Below, piece after piece: positions 18,537 to 28,528 of a stretch of 64,000 bases of DNA (position 1 is the stretch's first letter; each line of letters begins with the position of its first letter). Source of the stretch: Spirochaetota bacterium (GTDB taxonomy: Bacteria; Spirochaetota; B62-G9; DRHN01); contig JAFGTF010000041.1 in assembly GCA_016934265.1 (NCBI GenBank), forward strand, positions 1-64,000, in the 5' to 3' direction. Position numbers and translations under genes: made by a program. Under the pieces are notes generated by a model. That model did no database searches, was not told where the DNA came from, and saw only the letters and a program-made list of their open reading frames with translations.

Positions 18537-20524
18537 CCCCGCTCACCCCCCTTCACTCTCTCGATCTCATCTCGAAAGGCTATCGCTCGTTCGTAGTCGA
18601 GGTTTTTCGACGCGTCGAGCATCTCTCTCTCGAGGTCCCTGATATACCTGTTCTTCTGAGAGGGGTCCAGCAGGTTGTACCTGCTTTGGATTATATCGAG
18701 ATCACGAAAGGAGGCGTCCTCCTTCTGTTTCTTCTTCCTGTTCAGGATGTCCACCACGTTCTTCTTGATGCTCTCCGGAACGATTCCGTGTGCCCTGTTG
18801 TATTCCGCCTGCACCGCCCTGCGCCGATTCGTCTCCTCGATCGCTTCTCTCATCGCATTGCTTATGCGGTCCGCATACATGAGCACTTTCCCGTTCACGT
18901 TTCGCGCAGCCCTCCCCGCGGTCTGTATGAGCGAGGTCGAGGAGCGCAGGAAACCGGCCTTGTCGGCGTCCAGAATCGCCACGAGCGAAACCTCCGGAAG
19001 ATCGAGCCCTTCGCGGAGGAGGTTTATTCCGACCAGCACGTCGAACTTGCCGGCCCTGAGGTCCCGCAGGATGTCCACACGCTCTATCGTCTCTATCTCC
19101 GAATGGAGGTAGGTTACCCTGATTCCCACCCTGGAGATGAAGCTCGAAAGGTCCTCCGCCATCCGTTTGGTGAGCGTCGTCACGAGGACGCGTTCCTTCT
19201 GCTTCACCCTTTTTCTGATCTCTTCGATAAGATTATCGATCTGGTGGACCGATTCCCTGATCTCAATTTCCGGATCGAGGAGGCCGGTCGGCCTGATTAC
19301 CTGCTTGGCGATCCTCCCGGACCTCTTTTTTTCGTATTCCGCGGGTGTCGCGGAGACGAAAATAACCTGTTTGACGAGACCCTCGAACTCCTCGAAATAC
19401 AGGGGGCGGTTGTCGAGCGCAGAGGGCAGCCTGAACCCGTGCTCCACGAGCGAGCGTTTCCTCGACTGGTCCCCTTCGTACATGCCGCCGATCTGGGGAA
19501 CGGTCACGTGCGACTCGTCGATGAACACGATATAGTCCTCGGGGAAATAGTCGAGCAGCACCATTGGACGCTCGCCCGCATCTCTCCCGAATATGTGCCG
19601 AGAATAGTTCTCGATTCCGTTGCAGTATCCGACCTCCCGAAGCATCTCCAGATCGTATTCGGTCCTGCTTTTGATCCGCTGCGCCTCGAGGAGCTTGTTT
19701 TTTGATACGAAGTACTCGTACCGCTGTTCGAGCTCTTTCTCGATGCGTTCCACCGCCCCCCCAAGCGACCCCCGCTCCACCACGTAGTGGGTCGCCGGGT
19801 AGATGATGACGCCGTCACGCTCCTCCTCCGCCTCCCCGGTGAGCGGGTCGTACCAGCGTATCGACTCCACCTCGTCCCCGAAGAACTCTATCCTGACGGC
19901 GCGGCTTGCGTAGGAGGGAAACACCTCCATTACCTCGCCGCGCACCCTGAAGTTGGACCGTCCGAGCTCGTAGTCGTTTCGCGTGTACTGTATCTCGACG
20001 AGTTTTCGCAGAATACCGTCCCGTTCGTACTCTCTGTTCTTCTCCAAGACCACCCTCATCCGCCGGTATACGCGCGGGTTCCCCACGCCGTATATGCATG
20101 AGACCGTGGCAACCACGATTACGTCCTCCCGCTCCATGAGCGCCGAGGTGGTGCTGAGCCTCATACGGTCTATCTCGTCGTTTATCGAAAAGTCCTTTTC
20201 TATGAAGGTGTCCGTCGCGGGCAGGTACGCCTCCGGCTGGTAGTAATCATAGTAGCTCACGAAGTACTCCACCGCATTGTCGGGAAAGAATGCCCTGAAC
20301 TCCCGGTACAGCTGCGCCGCCAGGGTCTTGTTGTGTGAAATCACCAGGGCGGAACGGCCCGCCGCTTCTATCGTGCGCGCCATCGTATAGGTCTTCCCCG
20401 ACCCCGTTATGCCGAGCAGCGTCTGGCAGGGAACGCCCTCCTCGAGGCCCCCGGTGAGCGTCCGGATAGCCTCCTCTTGATCCCCCTGCGGGCCGAACGG
20501 CGATTTGAGAAGAAACGATGCCAT
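18533..20524 (-). CDS. uvrB: Excinuclease ABC subunit B
   Basis: SPFGPQGDQEEAIRTL, GITGSGKTYTMA, YYDYYQPEAYLPATDTFIEKD, beta-hairpin, C-terminal UVR motif. Confidence 0.98.
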   Translation of the reverse strand: MASFLLKSPFGPQGDQEEAIRTLTGGLEEGVPCQTLLGITGSGKTYTMARTIEAAGRSALVISHNKTLAAQLYREFRAFFPDNAVEYFVSYYDYYQPEAYLPATDTFIEKDFSINDEIDRMRLSTTSALMEREDVIVVATVSCIYGVGNPRVYRRMRVVLEKNREYERDGILRKLVEIQYTRNDYELGRSNFRVRGEVMEVFPSYASRAVRIEFFGDEVESIRWYDPLTGEAEEERDGVIIYPATHYVVERGSLGGAVERIEKELEQRYEYFVSKNKLLEAQRIKSRTEYDLEMLREVGYCNGIENYSRHIFGRDAGERPMVLLDYFPEDYIVFIDESHVTVPQIGGMYEGDQSRKRSLVEHGFRLPSALDNRPLYFEEFEGLVKQVIFVSATPAEYEKKRSGRIAKQVIRPTGLLDPEIEIRESVHQIDNLIEEIRKRVKQKERVLVTTLTKRMAEDLSSFISRVGIRVTYLHSEIETIERVDILRDLRAGKFDVLVGINLLREGLDLPEVSLVAILDADKAGFLRSSTSLIQTAGRAARNVNGKVLMYADRISNAMREAIEETNRRRAVQAEYNRAHGIVPESIKKNVVDILNRKKKQKEDASFRDLDIIQSRYNLLDPSQKNRYIRDLEREMLDASKNLDYERAIAFRDEIERVKGGERG

Positions 20525-20580
20525 GCAAAAAATCTACAGGGGCTTTTGGAAAAAGTCAAAACAACTCACGGCCCTGCCGG

Positions 20581-21216
20581 TCATAAAAGCCCATGTTCCC
20601 GAAAGCTGAAATATCCCTCTTTTGTTACGATGATGTGATCGACCAGCGCGATTCCTATGATGCGGGAAGCCTCGGACAGGTTCTTCGTAATCCGAACGTC
20701 CTCCGGGCTTGGGCCGAGTATGCCCGCCGGATGGTTGTGCGCGACGATTATCTTGACCGCTCTCTCCTTTACCGCCTCGCAGAAGACCTCCCTCGGGTGA
20801 ACGAGCGCCTGGTCCACGAGCCCCACCGTGATCACCCGGTTCGACAAAATTCTGTTCGCACCGTCCATATTGAGACACATGAAGCATTCCTGCGGTTTTT
20901 GTGCAAGAGAGAAAACGAACGGCAGCACATCCCGCGCCTCCCTGATCGCCGGCGCCCCGCCGCCGGAAAGCCTGATTCCGAGCTCTACGATCGCGGCCAC
21001 CGCGCATGCGCGCTCCTCATCGAGGCCTTCAATACCGAGAAGCCGTCTGAAAAACGCCGCAAAATCCTTTCTGTACAGCCAGAGATTGACTGAAACGAAC
21101 CTGAGCGTCTCCTCCGTCGTCTTGGAGCCGTTCGACCCCAGTACCGCTCTAAAAAGCTCGACGTCCTCTAAAGTAGAGGGGCCGCGGTGCAGGATCCTGT
21201 CTCTCAACGTTTCCAT
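20581..21216 (-). CDS. radC: RadC/JAB-domain DNA repair-like protein
   Basis: IVAHNHPAGILGPSPEDVRIT JAB motif, HhH-like N-terminus. Confidence 0.92.
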   Translation of the reverse strand: METLRDRILHRGPSTLEDVELFRAVLGSNGSKTTEETLRFVSVNLWLYRKDFAAFFRRLLGIEGLDEERACAVAAIVELGIRLSGGGAPAIREARDVLPFVFSLAQKPQECFMCLNMDGANRILSNRVITVGLVDQALVHPREVFCEAVKERAVKIIVAHNHPAGILGPSPEDVRITKNLSEASRIIGIALVDHIIVTKEGYFSFREHGLL

Positions 21217-21337
21217 ATCGCTTTACCCAATGCCGTACTATATGAACACGGCGAAATAAAAAACTATTGCATAATATCACGGGAAAAAATAGAATAATGG
21301 GTGAAATCCGCGAGTAAAGTCTTTACAGGGGCGGCGT

Positions 21338-22885
21338 ATGGAAAACATCATAGACGAGGTCGTACGCGCAGGTTTCGTCATCGCAAAGGGGCTCGATATA
21401 AAATCCTTTATCTCATCGCTCATCGATCAGATATTCGATATCAGCGGTTCGGATATTGCCTGTTTCTACACCATAGAGGGGCCGAACGTGCGTCTTCTCT
21501 ACAGAAGGGGTAATTTCAACGTTCCCGCGCGGTTCTCGTCGAATTCCGATCCGTTCGAGTTCGTGGTGGAATCGAACGAAACGGTCGTTCTCACGGAACG
21601 AAAACCGAGCTATTTCTCCTCGCTTTTTCTGCACGAGTCGATGAATTCGGGGGTCGTATCTCCCGTCGGAACGAGAGACAAGGTATACGGCTTCGTCGTT
21701 GTCAATTCGAGCCTGCCTTTTTTTTTCTCGCGAACCAGGCTTATGGGCGCGGAGGCGATCATCAAGCTTGCCGGCGAATACTTCCACAACTCCTTGCTGC
21801 ACAATCAGCTCAAGGAGTATACGAGGAGAATCGAAACGCTCGAGCGGTACCAGGAGCACATATTCTCCTCGATGACGAACATGCTCCTCACCACTGACAC
21901 GGAGGGCCGTCTGCAGTACTTCAACCGGGCCGCTCGTGACCGGTTCGCGCTCACCGAGGACGACAAGGAAAGGCGCGTTTCCGCGCTGTTTACCGGACGG
22001 CTGAGCAGAAAAATGGTGGGCGTTCTCGAAGATTCCATCGCCGGGGGCAAAGAGATCGTCGGCGCCGAGGGTATTTACAAGTCGGACGACACGGAGATGG
22101 ATTTCTCCCTCAATACCTCGCCGCTTCTCAGCGCGAGGGGGAAAAAGGAGGGGCTCACCCTCATATTCACCGATCAGTCCAGGGAACGGGAGCTGGAAAA
22201 GCAGGTACGGAAGGTCAAGGAAGAGCGGAGGATGATAAAGGACATGTTTTCCCGCTACCTCTCCGAAGCGGTGGTTTCCAAGCTGGTGAAAAACCCGAAT
22301 GTCGTCCACCTCGGCGGCGACAAGAAGGATGCAACCGTGTTCTTCGCCGATATCAGGGGCTACACCTCGTTTTCCGAGGGGAAAGACCCGGAGTACATCA
22401 TCAGCATTCTCAACCAGTATTTCAGCGAGGCGGTCGAGATGATAATCCAAAGCGGCGGCTTCATCGACAAGTTCATCGGTGACTGTATCATGGCCGCGTG
22501 GGGCATACCGCTGAAGTCCGAGGAGGAGGATGCCCGGCTCGCCGTTTCGACCGCTCTGAAGATCCAGCGGGAGGTGAGCAACCCCAAACGGAAGTTCTTC
22601 AAAGAAGAAGCGGCCGGACTCAGGATAGGGATCGGTATACACACGGGCCCGCTCGTGGCGGGGAACCTTGGATCGTCGAGACGTATCGACTATACCATAA
22701 TCGGCGATACCGTGAATATCGCCTCCCGGCTCGAAGGCATCGCCGGACCGGATGAGATCATAATAACGGAAAACACCATGCGATTGCTGGGAAAAGGTTT
22801 CAAGCTCGAGCGGCAAAGCCCCGTACGAGTCAAGGGGAAGAAAGAACCGCTCAACATATACAAAGTTCTCAAAAAGGTGGGATAA
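21338..22885 (+). CDS. GAF/PAS sensor class III adenylate/guanylate cyclase
   Basis: FFADIRGYTSFSEG...IDKFIGDCIMAAWG...DYTIIGDTVNIASRLEG catalytic motifs intact. Confidence 0.92.
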   Translation: MENIIDEVVRAGFVIAKGLDIKSFISSLIDQIFDISGSDIACFYTIEGPNVRLLYRRGNFNVPARFSSNSDPFEFVVESNETVVLTERKPSYFSSLFLHESMNSGVVSPVGTRDKVYGFVVVNSSLPFFFSRTRLMGAEAIIKLAGEYFHNSLLHNQLKEYTRRIETLERYQEHIFSSMTNMLLTTDTEGRLQYFNRAARDRFALTEDDKERRVSALFTGRLSRKMVGVLEDSIAGGKEIVGAEGIYKSDDTEMDFSLNTSPLLSARGKKEGLTLIFTDQSRERELEKQVRKVKEERRMIKDMFSRYLSEAVVSKLVKNPNVVHLGGDKKDATVFFADIRGYTSFSEGKDPEYIISILNQYFSEAVEMIIQSGGFIDKFIGDCIMAAWGIPLKSEEEDARLAVSTALKIQREVSNPKRKFFKEEAAGLRIGIGIHTGPLVAGNLGSSRRIDYTIIGDTVNIASRLEGIAGPDEIIITENTMRLLGKGFKLERQSPVRVKGKKEPLNIYKVLKKVG

Positions 22886-22888
22886 TAA

Positions 22889-25450
22889 ATGGATACGATA
22901 CTGTCGTTCTTTGCCTCGCTCGATCCGAGCCTGCGGTACGCCGTCTTCGGACTTGCGGGGGTAGGTGCGGTCGTCTGGGTCGTTTGCTACGTCGTTCTTC
23001 ACGGAAGGCTTCTTAGGCGCCTGAAAAAAGCCTTCGAGGAACAGCTCTCGCTCACGCCCGAGGTGCCGGCAAAAAAACTCTGCCGCAAGGCGCGGCTCAT
23101 CTCGAAGCTCCTGAAGCAAACGGACGAAACGAATAGAACAGAGCTCCTCGGCAAGACCGGCATCGCCGGTGCATGGGCGTCCTCTCTCGAGCACTCCTGC
23201 AAAAGCGCCGCTTTTAAGAGGGTGCTGGACCAGTACCTCGCAGAAGGGCTCTTCTACTGCTTCAAATGCGCCCTGAAAAGAAAACGCTACAAGAAGCGGC
23301 TTCTTTCCTGGATATCGCACAACGAAACGCGACTACCGATTCAGGACATCGCACACTCGGGCAACGGCGAAGACTTCGACGGCGGGCAGGCGGCTGTATT
23401 GCTCGCTTCGCACTCCGAGGAGATCAGAAGCATGCTCGGAGACCCGAGCTGGAGGGGGAGGTTTTTCGCCATGAAGGTGCTGCTGCAGACGGCTGACGAG
23501 AACATTCTGCGCGAGCTCTCGGACCTCTTTTTCGACACGAGCCCCGTTATCAGGAAAAAGATGATAGAGGAGTTCAAACCCCTTTCCGAGCGCGAAAAAG
23601 AGGCCCTTTCAAGAATCATCCTGAACGACCCGAACGACGAGGTGCGTGCACAAGCGGTGAGCCGCTACCGCAAGGAATACGGCTCTCTTTTTGAGACAGA
23701 CACCCAGAAACTGAACCCCGAGGAGACCCTCCACCTCATCGGCGCGCTCAGGACGGGTAACAGGGACGACGAGGCGCTCGCAACGGAGCTTGTACTGAGC
23801 GAGAACCTCGAGGTACGCTTCCATGCCGCCCGCTATCTTTCGCGATCCGGCGCCCTCTCACGCTACTGCCGCAATCTCGATATCGGGGACAAGAAGGACT
23901 TTGCGCACAAGAGCAGGATAATGAAGGCCGCGGCGTCTGTCGGTGTCACCCGGTTTCTGAAAGACTGTATCGGCGATGACACCCGCGAGAGCCTTCTGGT
24001 CGCGGCGACTATTCTCGCGGAGTCCGGCGATCGCGCGCTCATTCCAGATCTCATGAAAAAGGCCTCGGAAAGCGAGTGGGGCGACGTATACGGACAGTCC
24101 GTCCGTGCTGCGGTGAAACGAGGAACCCTGCAGGCTAAGGCGCTGTTGTGCGTCGAGCTCAAAAAGAGGCTCGATGACCGCGAGCTTCTCGTGGATCTCA
24201 TCCAGCAGGTGACCGCGTTAGACGACGCCATGTTTATCGACCCTCTTATACACATACTCGACCGACGGGGCGACGTGACGGACATTACCTGCAAGGCGCT
24301 CCTCACGAAAAACAGCGATGTGCTCACGGAACGATGCATCGACGTCCTTCTAAGCGATGACGGCACGCACTCCGTCAGGCTGAAGACCCAAAGTCTCATT
24401 TTACTCGCCTCGCTCAAAAAGGAGTACTGCCTCTCTGTAGTATTCGAACACCTCCCGGTGCTGCCCGTGGAGCTCATGAACGAGCTCGCGGACATACTAC
24501 GGATGTATCCGAAAACGGTACTTAAAAAGAAGATGGGCTACTACCTCGCGCAGGCGGACGGAGACGTTCGATCGCATATCATCGCCCTCATACCGAAGAC
24601 GGGGATCAAAGATTTCCTCCCGGAAGTAAAGCGGGCCTTGAACGATGCGGACCCTCTGGTACGGATAGCGGCTACCTACGCGCTTGCCGAGATGGAAGAC
24701 AGCCGGTCTTTGTCCCAGGCGGTCTCTCTTCTTCGCGACCCGCTTCCCGAGGTCAGAGAGCAGGTCGCGTTCGCACTCGGCAGGACGGGAAAGCCGGGGG
24801 TCTTAAAGGAGTTCGAGAGGATCTTCAACGACAAAAACGAGGTTGTTTCGGTAAAACGTTCAATCATACGGGGCTTAGGCGAATCCATGTGCGTCGCCTG
24901 TACCGGCCTTCTCCTCGACTTTCTCGAGAAAGACGGGCATCTCTCCGACGAGATAGTCGAGCTTCTGAAGACGCATATACCCAAGGCGAATATCACCGTG
25001 ATTCTCGAACGTATGAAGGATGCAAGCGACAAGCAGAAAGAGAAAATATCGCGAGTGCTTTCACGTATGGGGCTTTCGGCAAAGCCCGCGCTCGTGGAGC
25101 TCTTGGAGTCGGAGTTCATGTCGTTGAAGACACACGCCGGCATGGTGCTCGATTCGGTGGGGGGAACGGACGAAGAGATAATAAAGCTCAAGCACAGAGA
25201 TCCTGCGGTCAGACGCGAGGCGGCCAGGACGCTTTCCCTCATCGGTACTGTCAAGGCCTTCAGGGGATTGATAATGGCGTCGCGGGACCCCGACAGGGAG
25301 GTCCGGGTCAATGTGGTGAAGGCGCTCGAGAAGCTTGAGACGAAAGAGGGCAAGCAGATCTTAAAGACGCTCGAGCAAGATCCCGACTTGAAGATCAGGA
25401 AGTACACCCACTGGGCGATGGAACGTCTCAAGGCAAAGGAGCTTGTCTGA
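22889..25450 (+). CDS. Membrane-anchored HEAT-repeat protein
   Basis: 853 aa; N-terminal TM helix, then many HEAT units such as DADPLVRIAATYALAEMEDS, DPLPEVREQVAFALGRTG, DPDREVRVNVVKALEKL. Confidence 0.88.
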   Translation: MDTILSFFASLDPSLRYAVFGLAGVGAVVWVVCYVVLHGRLLRRLKKAFEEQLSLTPEVPAKKLCRKARLISKLLKQTDETNRTELLGKTGIAGAWASSLEHSCKSAAFKRVLDQYLAEGLFYCFKCALKRKRYKKRLLSWISHNETRLPIQDIAHSGNGEDFDGGQAAVLLASHSEEIRSMLGDPSWRGRFFAMKVLLQTADENILRELSDLFFDTSPVIRKKMIEEFKPLSEREKEALSRIILNDPNDEVRAQAVSRYRKEYGSLFETDTQKLNPEETLHLIGALRTGNRDDEALATELVLSENLEVRFHAARYLSRSGALSRYCRNLDIGDKKDFAHKSRIMKAAASVGVTRFLKDCIGDDTRESLLVAATILAESGDRALIPDLMKKASESEWGDVYGQSVRAAVKRGTLQAKALLCVELKKRLDDRELLVDLIQQVTALDDAMFIDPLIHILDRRGDVTDITCKALLTKNSDVLTERCIDVLLSDDGTHSVRLKTQSLILLASLKKEYCLSVVFEHLPVLPVELMNELADILRMYPKTVLKKKMGYYLAQADGDVRSHIIALIPKTGIKDFLPEVKRALNDADPLVRIAATYALAEMEDSRSLSQAVSLLRDPLPEVREQVAFALGRTGKPGVLKEFERIFNDKNEVVSVKRSIIRGLGESMCVACTGLLLDFLEKDGHLSDEIVELLKTHIPKANITVILERMKDASDKQKEKISRVLSRMGLSAKPALVELLESEFMSLKTHAGMVLDSVGGTDEEIIKLKHRDPAVRREAARTLSLIGTVKAFRGLIMASRDPDREVRVNVVKALEKLETKEGKQILKTLEQDPDLKIRKYTHWAMERLKAKELV

Positions 25451-25471
25451 TCCATAATTAAATCTTATGGA

Positions 25472-25510
25472 AGGGCCGTTGCTATAAGTAGATTTTATAG
25501 TCCCTTTTTT
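25472..25510 (+). terminator. Possible imperfect terminator downstream of HEAT gene
   Basis: GGG..GCTATAA-GTAGATT-TTATAG.CCC followed by TTTTTT; stem contains bulge. Confidence 0.35.
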
Positions 25511-25528
25511 CGCCTTTCTTTACATACC

Positions 25529-25537
25529 TGCTATAAT
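25529..25537 (+). promoter_or_regulatory. Putative extended -10 promoter for tctC
   Basis: TGCTATAAT about 43 bp upstream of ATG at 25580. Confidence 0.4.
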
Positions 25538-25579
25538 GGAGTAGATTTGGTTTACTTTCATAGCAGGAGGAAACGTACG

Positions 25580-26551
25580 ATGAAGGGAAGAAAACTACTG
25601 GTACCGGTTCTTGTCTGTTCGTTACTCGTTTTGTTTTCCCTCTCCGCTTCACTGCTTCTAGGAGAAGACAATTTCCCGAAAAAGAACATCACCTACATTA
25701 TTCCGTTTAACCCCGGCGGGCAGTCGGATATCACCGCCCAGTATCAGAAGGAGGACCTAAGAAAGGCCCTTGGCGTGAATGTAATAATACAGTACATGCC
25801 CGGTGCGGGCGGTGCCGTTGCATGGTCGAAGCTCGTAAAGACGAAGGCCGACGGCTACACGATTTCCGGCAACAACATTCCCCACATAATCATTCAGCCG
25901 CTCGTGAGGGACAACGCCGGATACAAAACCGAAGAGCTAGAACCCATATACTGTTTCCAGACGACGCCGATCGGTCTCGCTGTACTGAACGACTCGCAGT
26001 TCAAAACGCTCGATGGTCTTATCTCCTATGCCAAGAGCCATCCGGGCGAGATTACCATAGGCGGCTCCGGTACGCACAGCGGGCATCATCTTGCCCTGCT
26101 CCAGCTCCAGAAGCTTACGGGTACCAAGTTCACTTATATTCCTTCCACTGGCGCCGCACCGTCGGTAGCGAACTTCCTCGGCGGACACACGACGGCGCTA
26201 TTCGCGAACTCCAATGATCTGTACACACACAAAGACAAGATCAAAATCCTCGCAATCGGGACCGACGACCGGTTCGGCCCGCTTCCGGGAGCTCCGACGT
26301 TCAAGGAGCTCGGCGTCCCGATGACCGCCGGCATCGACCGTGGCGTCTGCGTTCCTCCCGGGACACCCCAGGACATAAAAAAGATCCTTGAAGATGCGTT
26401 CGCACGGGTCTGTAAATCTCCCGCGTTCGTCAACAAGATGGAGGAGCTCGGGTTTCTCGTACGCCAGATGAGGGGGGCCGAGTTCGAACGGTATATAGTC
26501 GAGAAGGAAAAAGAGATCACAGAGACGTTGAAGGAGCTTGGTGAACTTTAG
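25580..26551 (+). CDS. tctC: Tripartite tricarboxylate transporter substrate-binding protein
   Basis: FPKKNITYIIPFNPGGQSDITAQ...YMPGAGGAVAWSKLVKTKADGYTI: Bug/TctC family. Signal peptide; ATG 25580 preferred. Confidence 0.92.
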   Translation: MKGRKLLVPVLVCSLLVLFSLSASLLLGEDNFPKKNITYIIPFNPGGQSDITAQYQKEDLRKALGVNVIIQYMPGAGGAVAWSKLVKTKADGYTISGNNIPHIIIQPLVRDNAGYKTEELEPIYCFQTTPIGLAVLNDSQFKTLDGLISYAKSHPGEITIGGSGTHSGHHLALLQLQKLTGTKFTYIPSTGAAPSVANFLGGHTTALFANSNDLYTHKDKIKILAIGTDDRFGPLPGAPTFKELGVPMTAGIDRGVCVPPGTPQDIKKILEDAFARVCKSPAFVNKMEELGFLVRQMRGAEFERYIVEKEKEITETLKELGEL

Positions 26552-26850
26552 CTCTTTGAGCTAAAGTTCAATGCAGAATCGACTTAATCCTCGATTCTGC
26601 ACGAGAGTTTATAGCTCTTTCGAGCTATAACTCGGCTTATTGATAGCCACCGCTATCAATCGCTTGCAGAAGCGATCATTCGATCCCTTCTGCACGGTGT
26701 GTGCCTTTTTATTTCAAAGTGCGCTTCGTAGCTGACGCTACAACTCGCTTGTAGAAGAGTTCTATCGAACTCTTCTACGGCGTATGTTTCTCATTGTAAA
26801 GGGGGCTGTAGCTCTTAGAGCTCTTCTGCATGAAATGTGCTTTTTTTTTT
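26542..26850 (+). repeat. Array of consecutive perfect/near-perfect hairpins in tctC-tctA intergenic region
   Basis: Stems: 26542..26570 (13 bp), 26572..26601 (11 bp), 26605..26633, 26639..26660 (9 bp), 26665..26694, 26728..26741, 26751..26778 (12 bp), 26810..26822. Confidence 0.85.
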
Positions 26851-27013
26851 AATAATTGGATTGAAGCTTTTCGATCCATGTCTTGGTCGCACAATATTTC
26901 GGGAAGAAACCCGGTTGCGTGATGAAACTCGTGAAGTGTAAATAGTTCGTATGGGGAGCAAGGCTGTTTAGCGCTTTTTCCCCGTTCTACCTACGTAAAT
27001 ACCGATTAATGCT

Positions 27014-28528
27014 ATGGGAACACATTTACTGCAAGCGCTCGGCAATCTCACACACCCGCTGAACATCCTTTTTATGATCGTCGGCGTTGGGGCCGGCATC
27101 GTGGTCGGCGCCCTTCCGGGACTCACCGCCACGATGGCGATCGCGCTGCTGGTGCCGTTCACCTTTACCATGCCCGCCGTTCACGGACTCGTGCTACTCG
27201 GCGGCATATACTGCGGCGCAATCTACGGCGGGTGCTTCAGCGCGATACTGATAAACACGCCCGGAACGCCCTCGGCGATCGCGACGACTTTCGACGGCTA
27301 TCCCATGGCCAAGAAGGGGGACGCCTACCGGGCGATCGTAACGGCGACGATTTCCTCCGTAATCGGGGGACTCATAGGCGTCGCGTTTCTACTGTTTCTC
27401 TCACCGCCGCTCTCGAAGGCCTCGTTGAAGTTCGGTCCGCCCGAGTTCTTCTGGCTTACCGCATTCGGTCTCACCATCATTGCTACCCTTTCCTCGAAAT
27501 CGATCCTGAAAGGGCTCATAGGCGGCGCCTTCGGGCTGCTCATCAGCTCCATCGGCATCGCCCCCATCGAGGGGAGCGTCCGTTTCACCTTCGGAATCGT
27601 GAGTCTTCAGGACGGCATCGGTCTGATCCCCGCCCTCATCGGCTTCTTCTGCATCCCGGAGGTGCTCGCGATGATCGGGCGAAGGCACCAGCAATACAGC
27701 ATTATCCCGTACAGGAAGCAGCGGAAAGTCGTGCTCGGTGTGCTGTTGAAGCTTCTCAAGAAGCCGTTTCTTCTGCTCCGATCCGCCGTCATCGGAACGA
27801 TCGTCGGAATAATCCCAGGGGCTGGGGGAAACATCGCGAGCATGGTATCGTACAACGAGGCGGTACGGGCAAGCAAGTACCCGGACAAATACGGGCGCGG
27901 AATCATCGAAGGTGTCGCTGCCGCCGAAACCGCGAACAACGCCGAGGTCTCGGGTTCTCTTATTCCGCTTCTGACGCTCGGCATACCGGGCGCACCCCCA
28001 GCCGCTGTACTGCTCGGTGCGCTGCTGCTTCACGGTATGCGACCGGGTCCTGAGCTCTTCACCTATCACGGAAGCGTCACCTACACCTTCATCGTGTCAC
28101 TCATCTTCGCGAACCTCCTCATGCTTCCCATGGGTATTTTCTCGGGCAAGATGATCTCCAAAATCATCACAACCATCCCGATCGCATTTCTCGCGCCGTT
28201 CGTCGTCTTTTTATCGGTAATAGGCTCGTATGCGATCAACAACAATATGTTCGACGTGTATGTAATGATTTTCTTCGGGCTTGTCGGCTATATAGGCAGA
28301 AAGGCGGGTTTCGACGCGGGACCGATCGTGCTCGGCATCATTCTCGGAAAAATATGCGAGCAGGGCCTCGTACAGTCGATTCTCATGGGAAAGGCCGCCG
28401 GCTCGCTGTTCGAGGTGTTCTTCACGCGGCCGATATCCCTTATACTCATACTGCTCACCATCGTATCCGCCGCCTGGCCGTATATACGAAAGCTCATTGC
28501 CGGAACAAAGAGATATGCGAAACGCTGA
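27014..28528 (+). CDS. tctA: Tripartite tricarboxylate transporter permease (large subunit)
   Basis: GALPGLTATMAIALLVPFTF...GGIYCGAIYGGCFSAILINTPGTPSAIATTFDGYPMAKKG: TctA signature. Confidence 0.95.
   Translation: MGTHLLQALGNLTHPLNILFMIVGVGAGIVVGALPGLTATMAIALLVPFTFTMPAVHGLVLLGGIYCGAIYGGCFSAILINTPGTPSAIATTFDGYPMAKKGDAYRAIVTATISSVIGGLIGVAFLLFLSPPLSKASLKFGPPEFFWLTAFGLTIIATLSSKSILKGLIGGAFGLLISSIGIAPIEGSVRFTFGIVSLQDGIGLIPALIGFFCIPEVLAMIGRRHQQYSIIPYRKQRKVVLGVLLKLLKKPFLLLRSAVIGTIVGIIPGAGGNIASMVSYNEAVRASKYPDKYGRGIIEGVAAAETANNAEVSGSLIPLLTLGIPGAPPAAVLLGALLLHGMRPGPELFTYHGSVTYTFIVSLIFANLLMLPMGIFSGKMISKIITTIPIAFLAPFVVFLSVIGSYAINNNMFDVYVMIFFGLVGYIGRKAGFDAGPIVLGIILGKICEQGLVQSILMGKAAGSLFEVFFTRPISLILILLTIVSAAWPYIRKLIAGTKRYAKR

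Noticed and set aside
18404-19705. 433-aa plus-strand ORF
   Set aside because: Antisense shadow of uvrB.
21413-23320. 635-aa minus-strand ORF
   Set aside because: Antisense to the cyclase and HEAT genes, both of which carry strong motifs on the plus strand.
26542-26850. CRISPR array interpretation of the tctC-tctA repeats
   Set aside because: Units are palindromes of differing sequence with no constant direct repeat or regular spacers, and no cas genes nearby.
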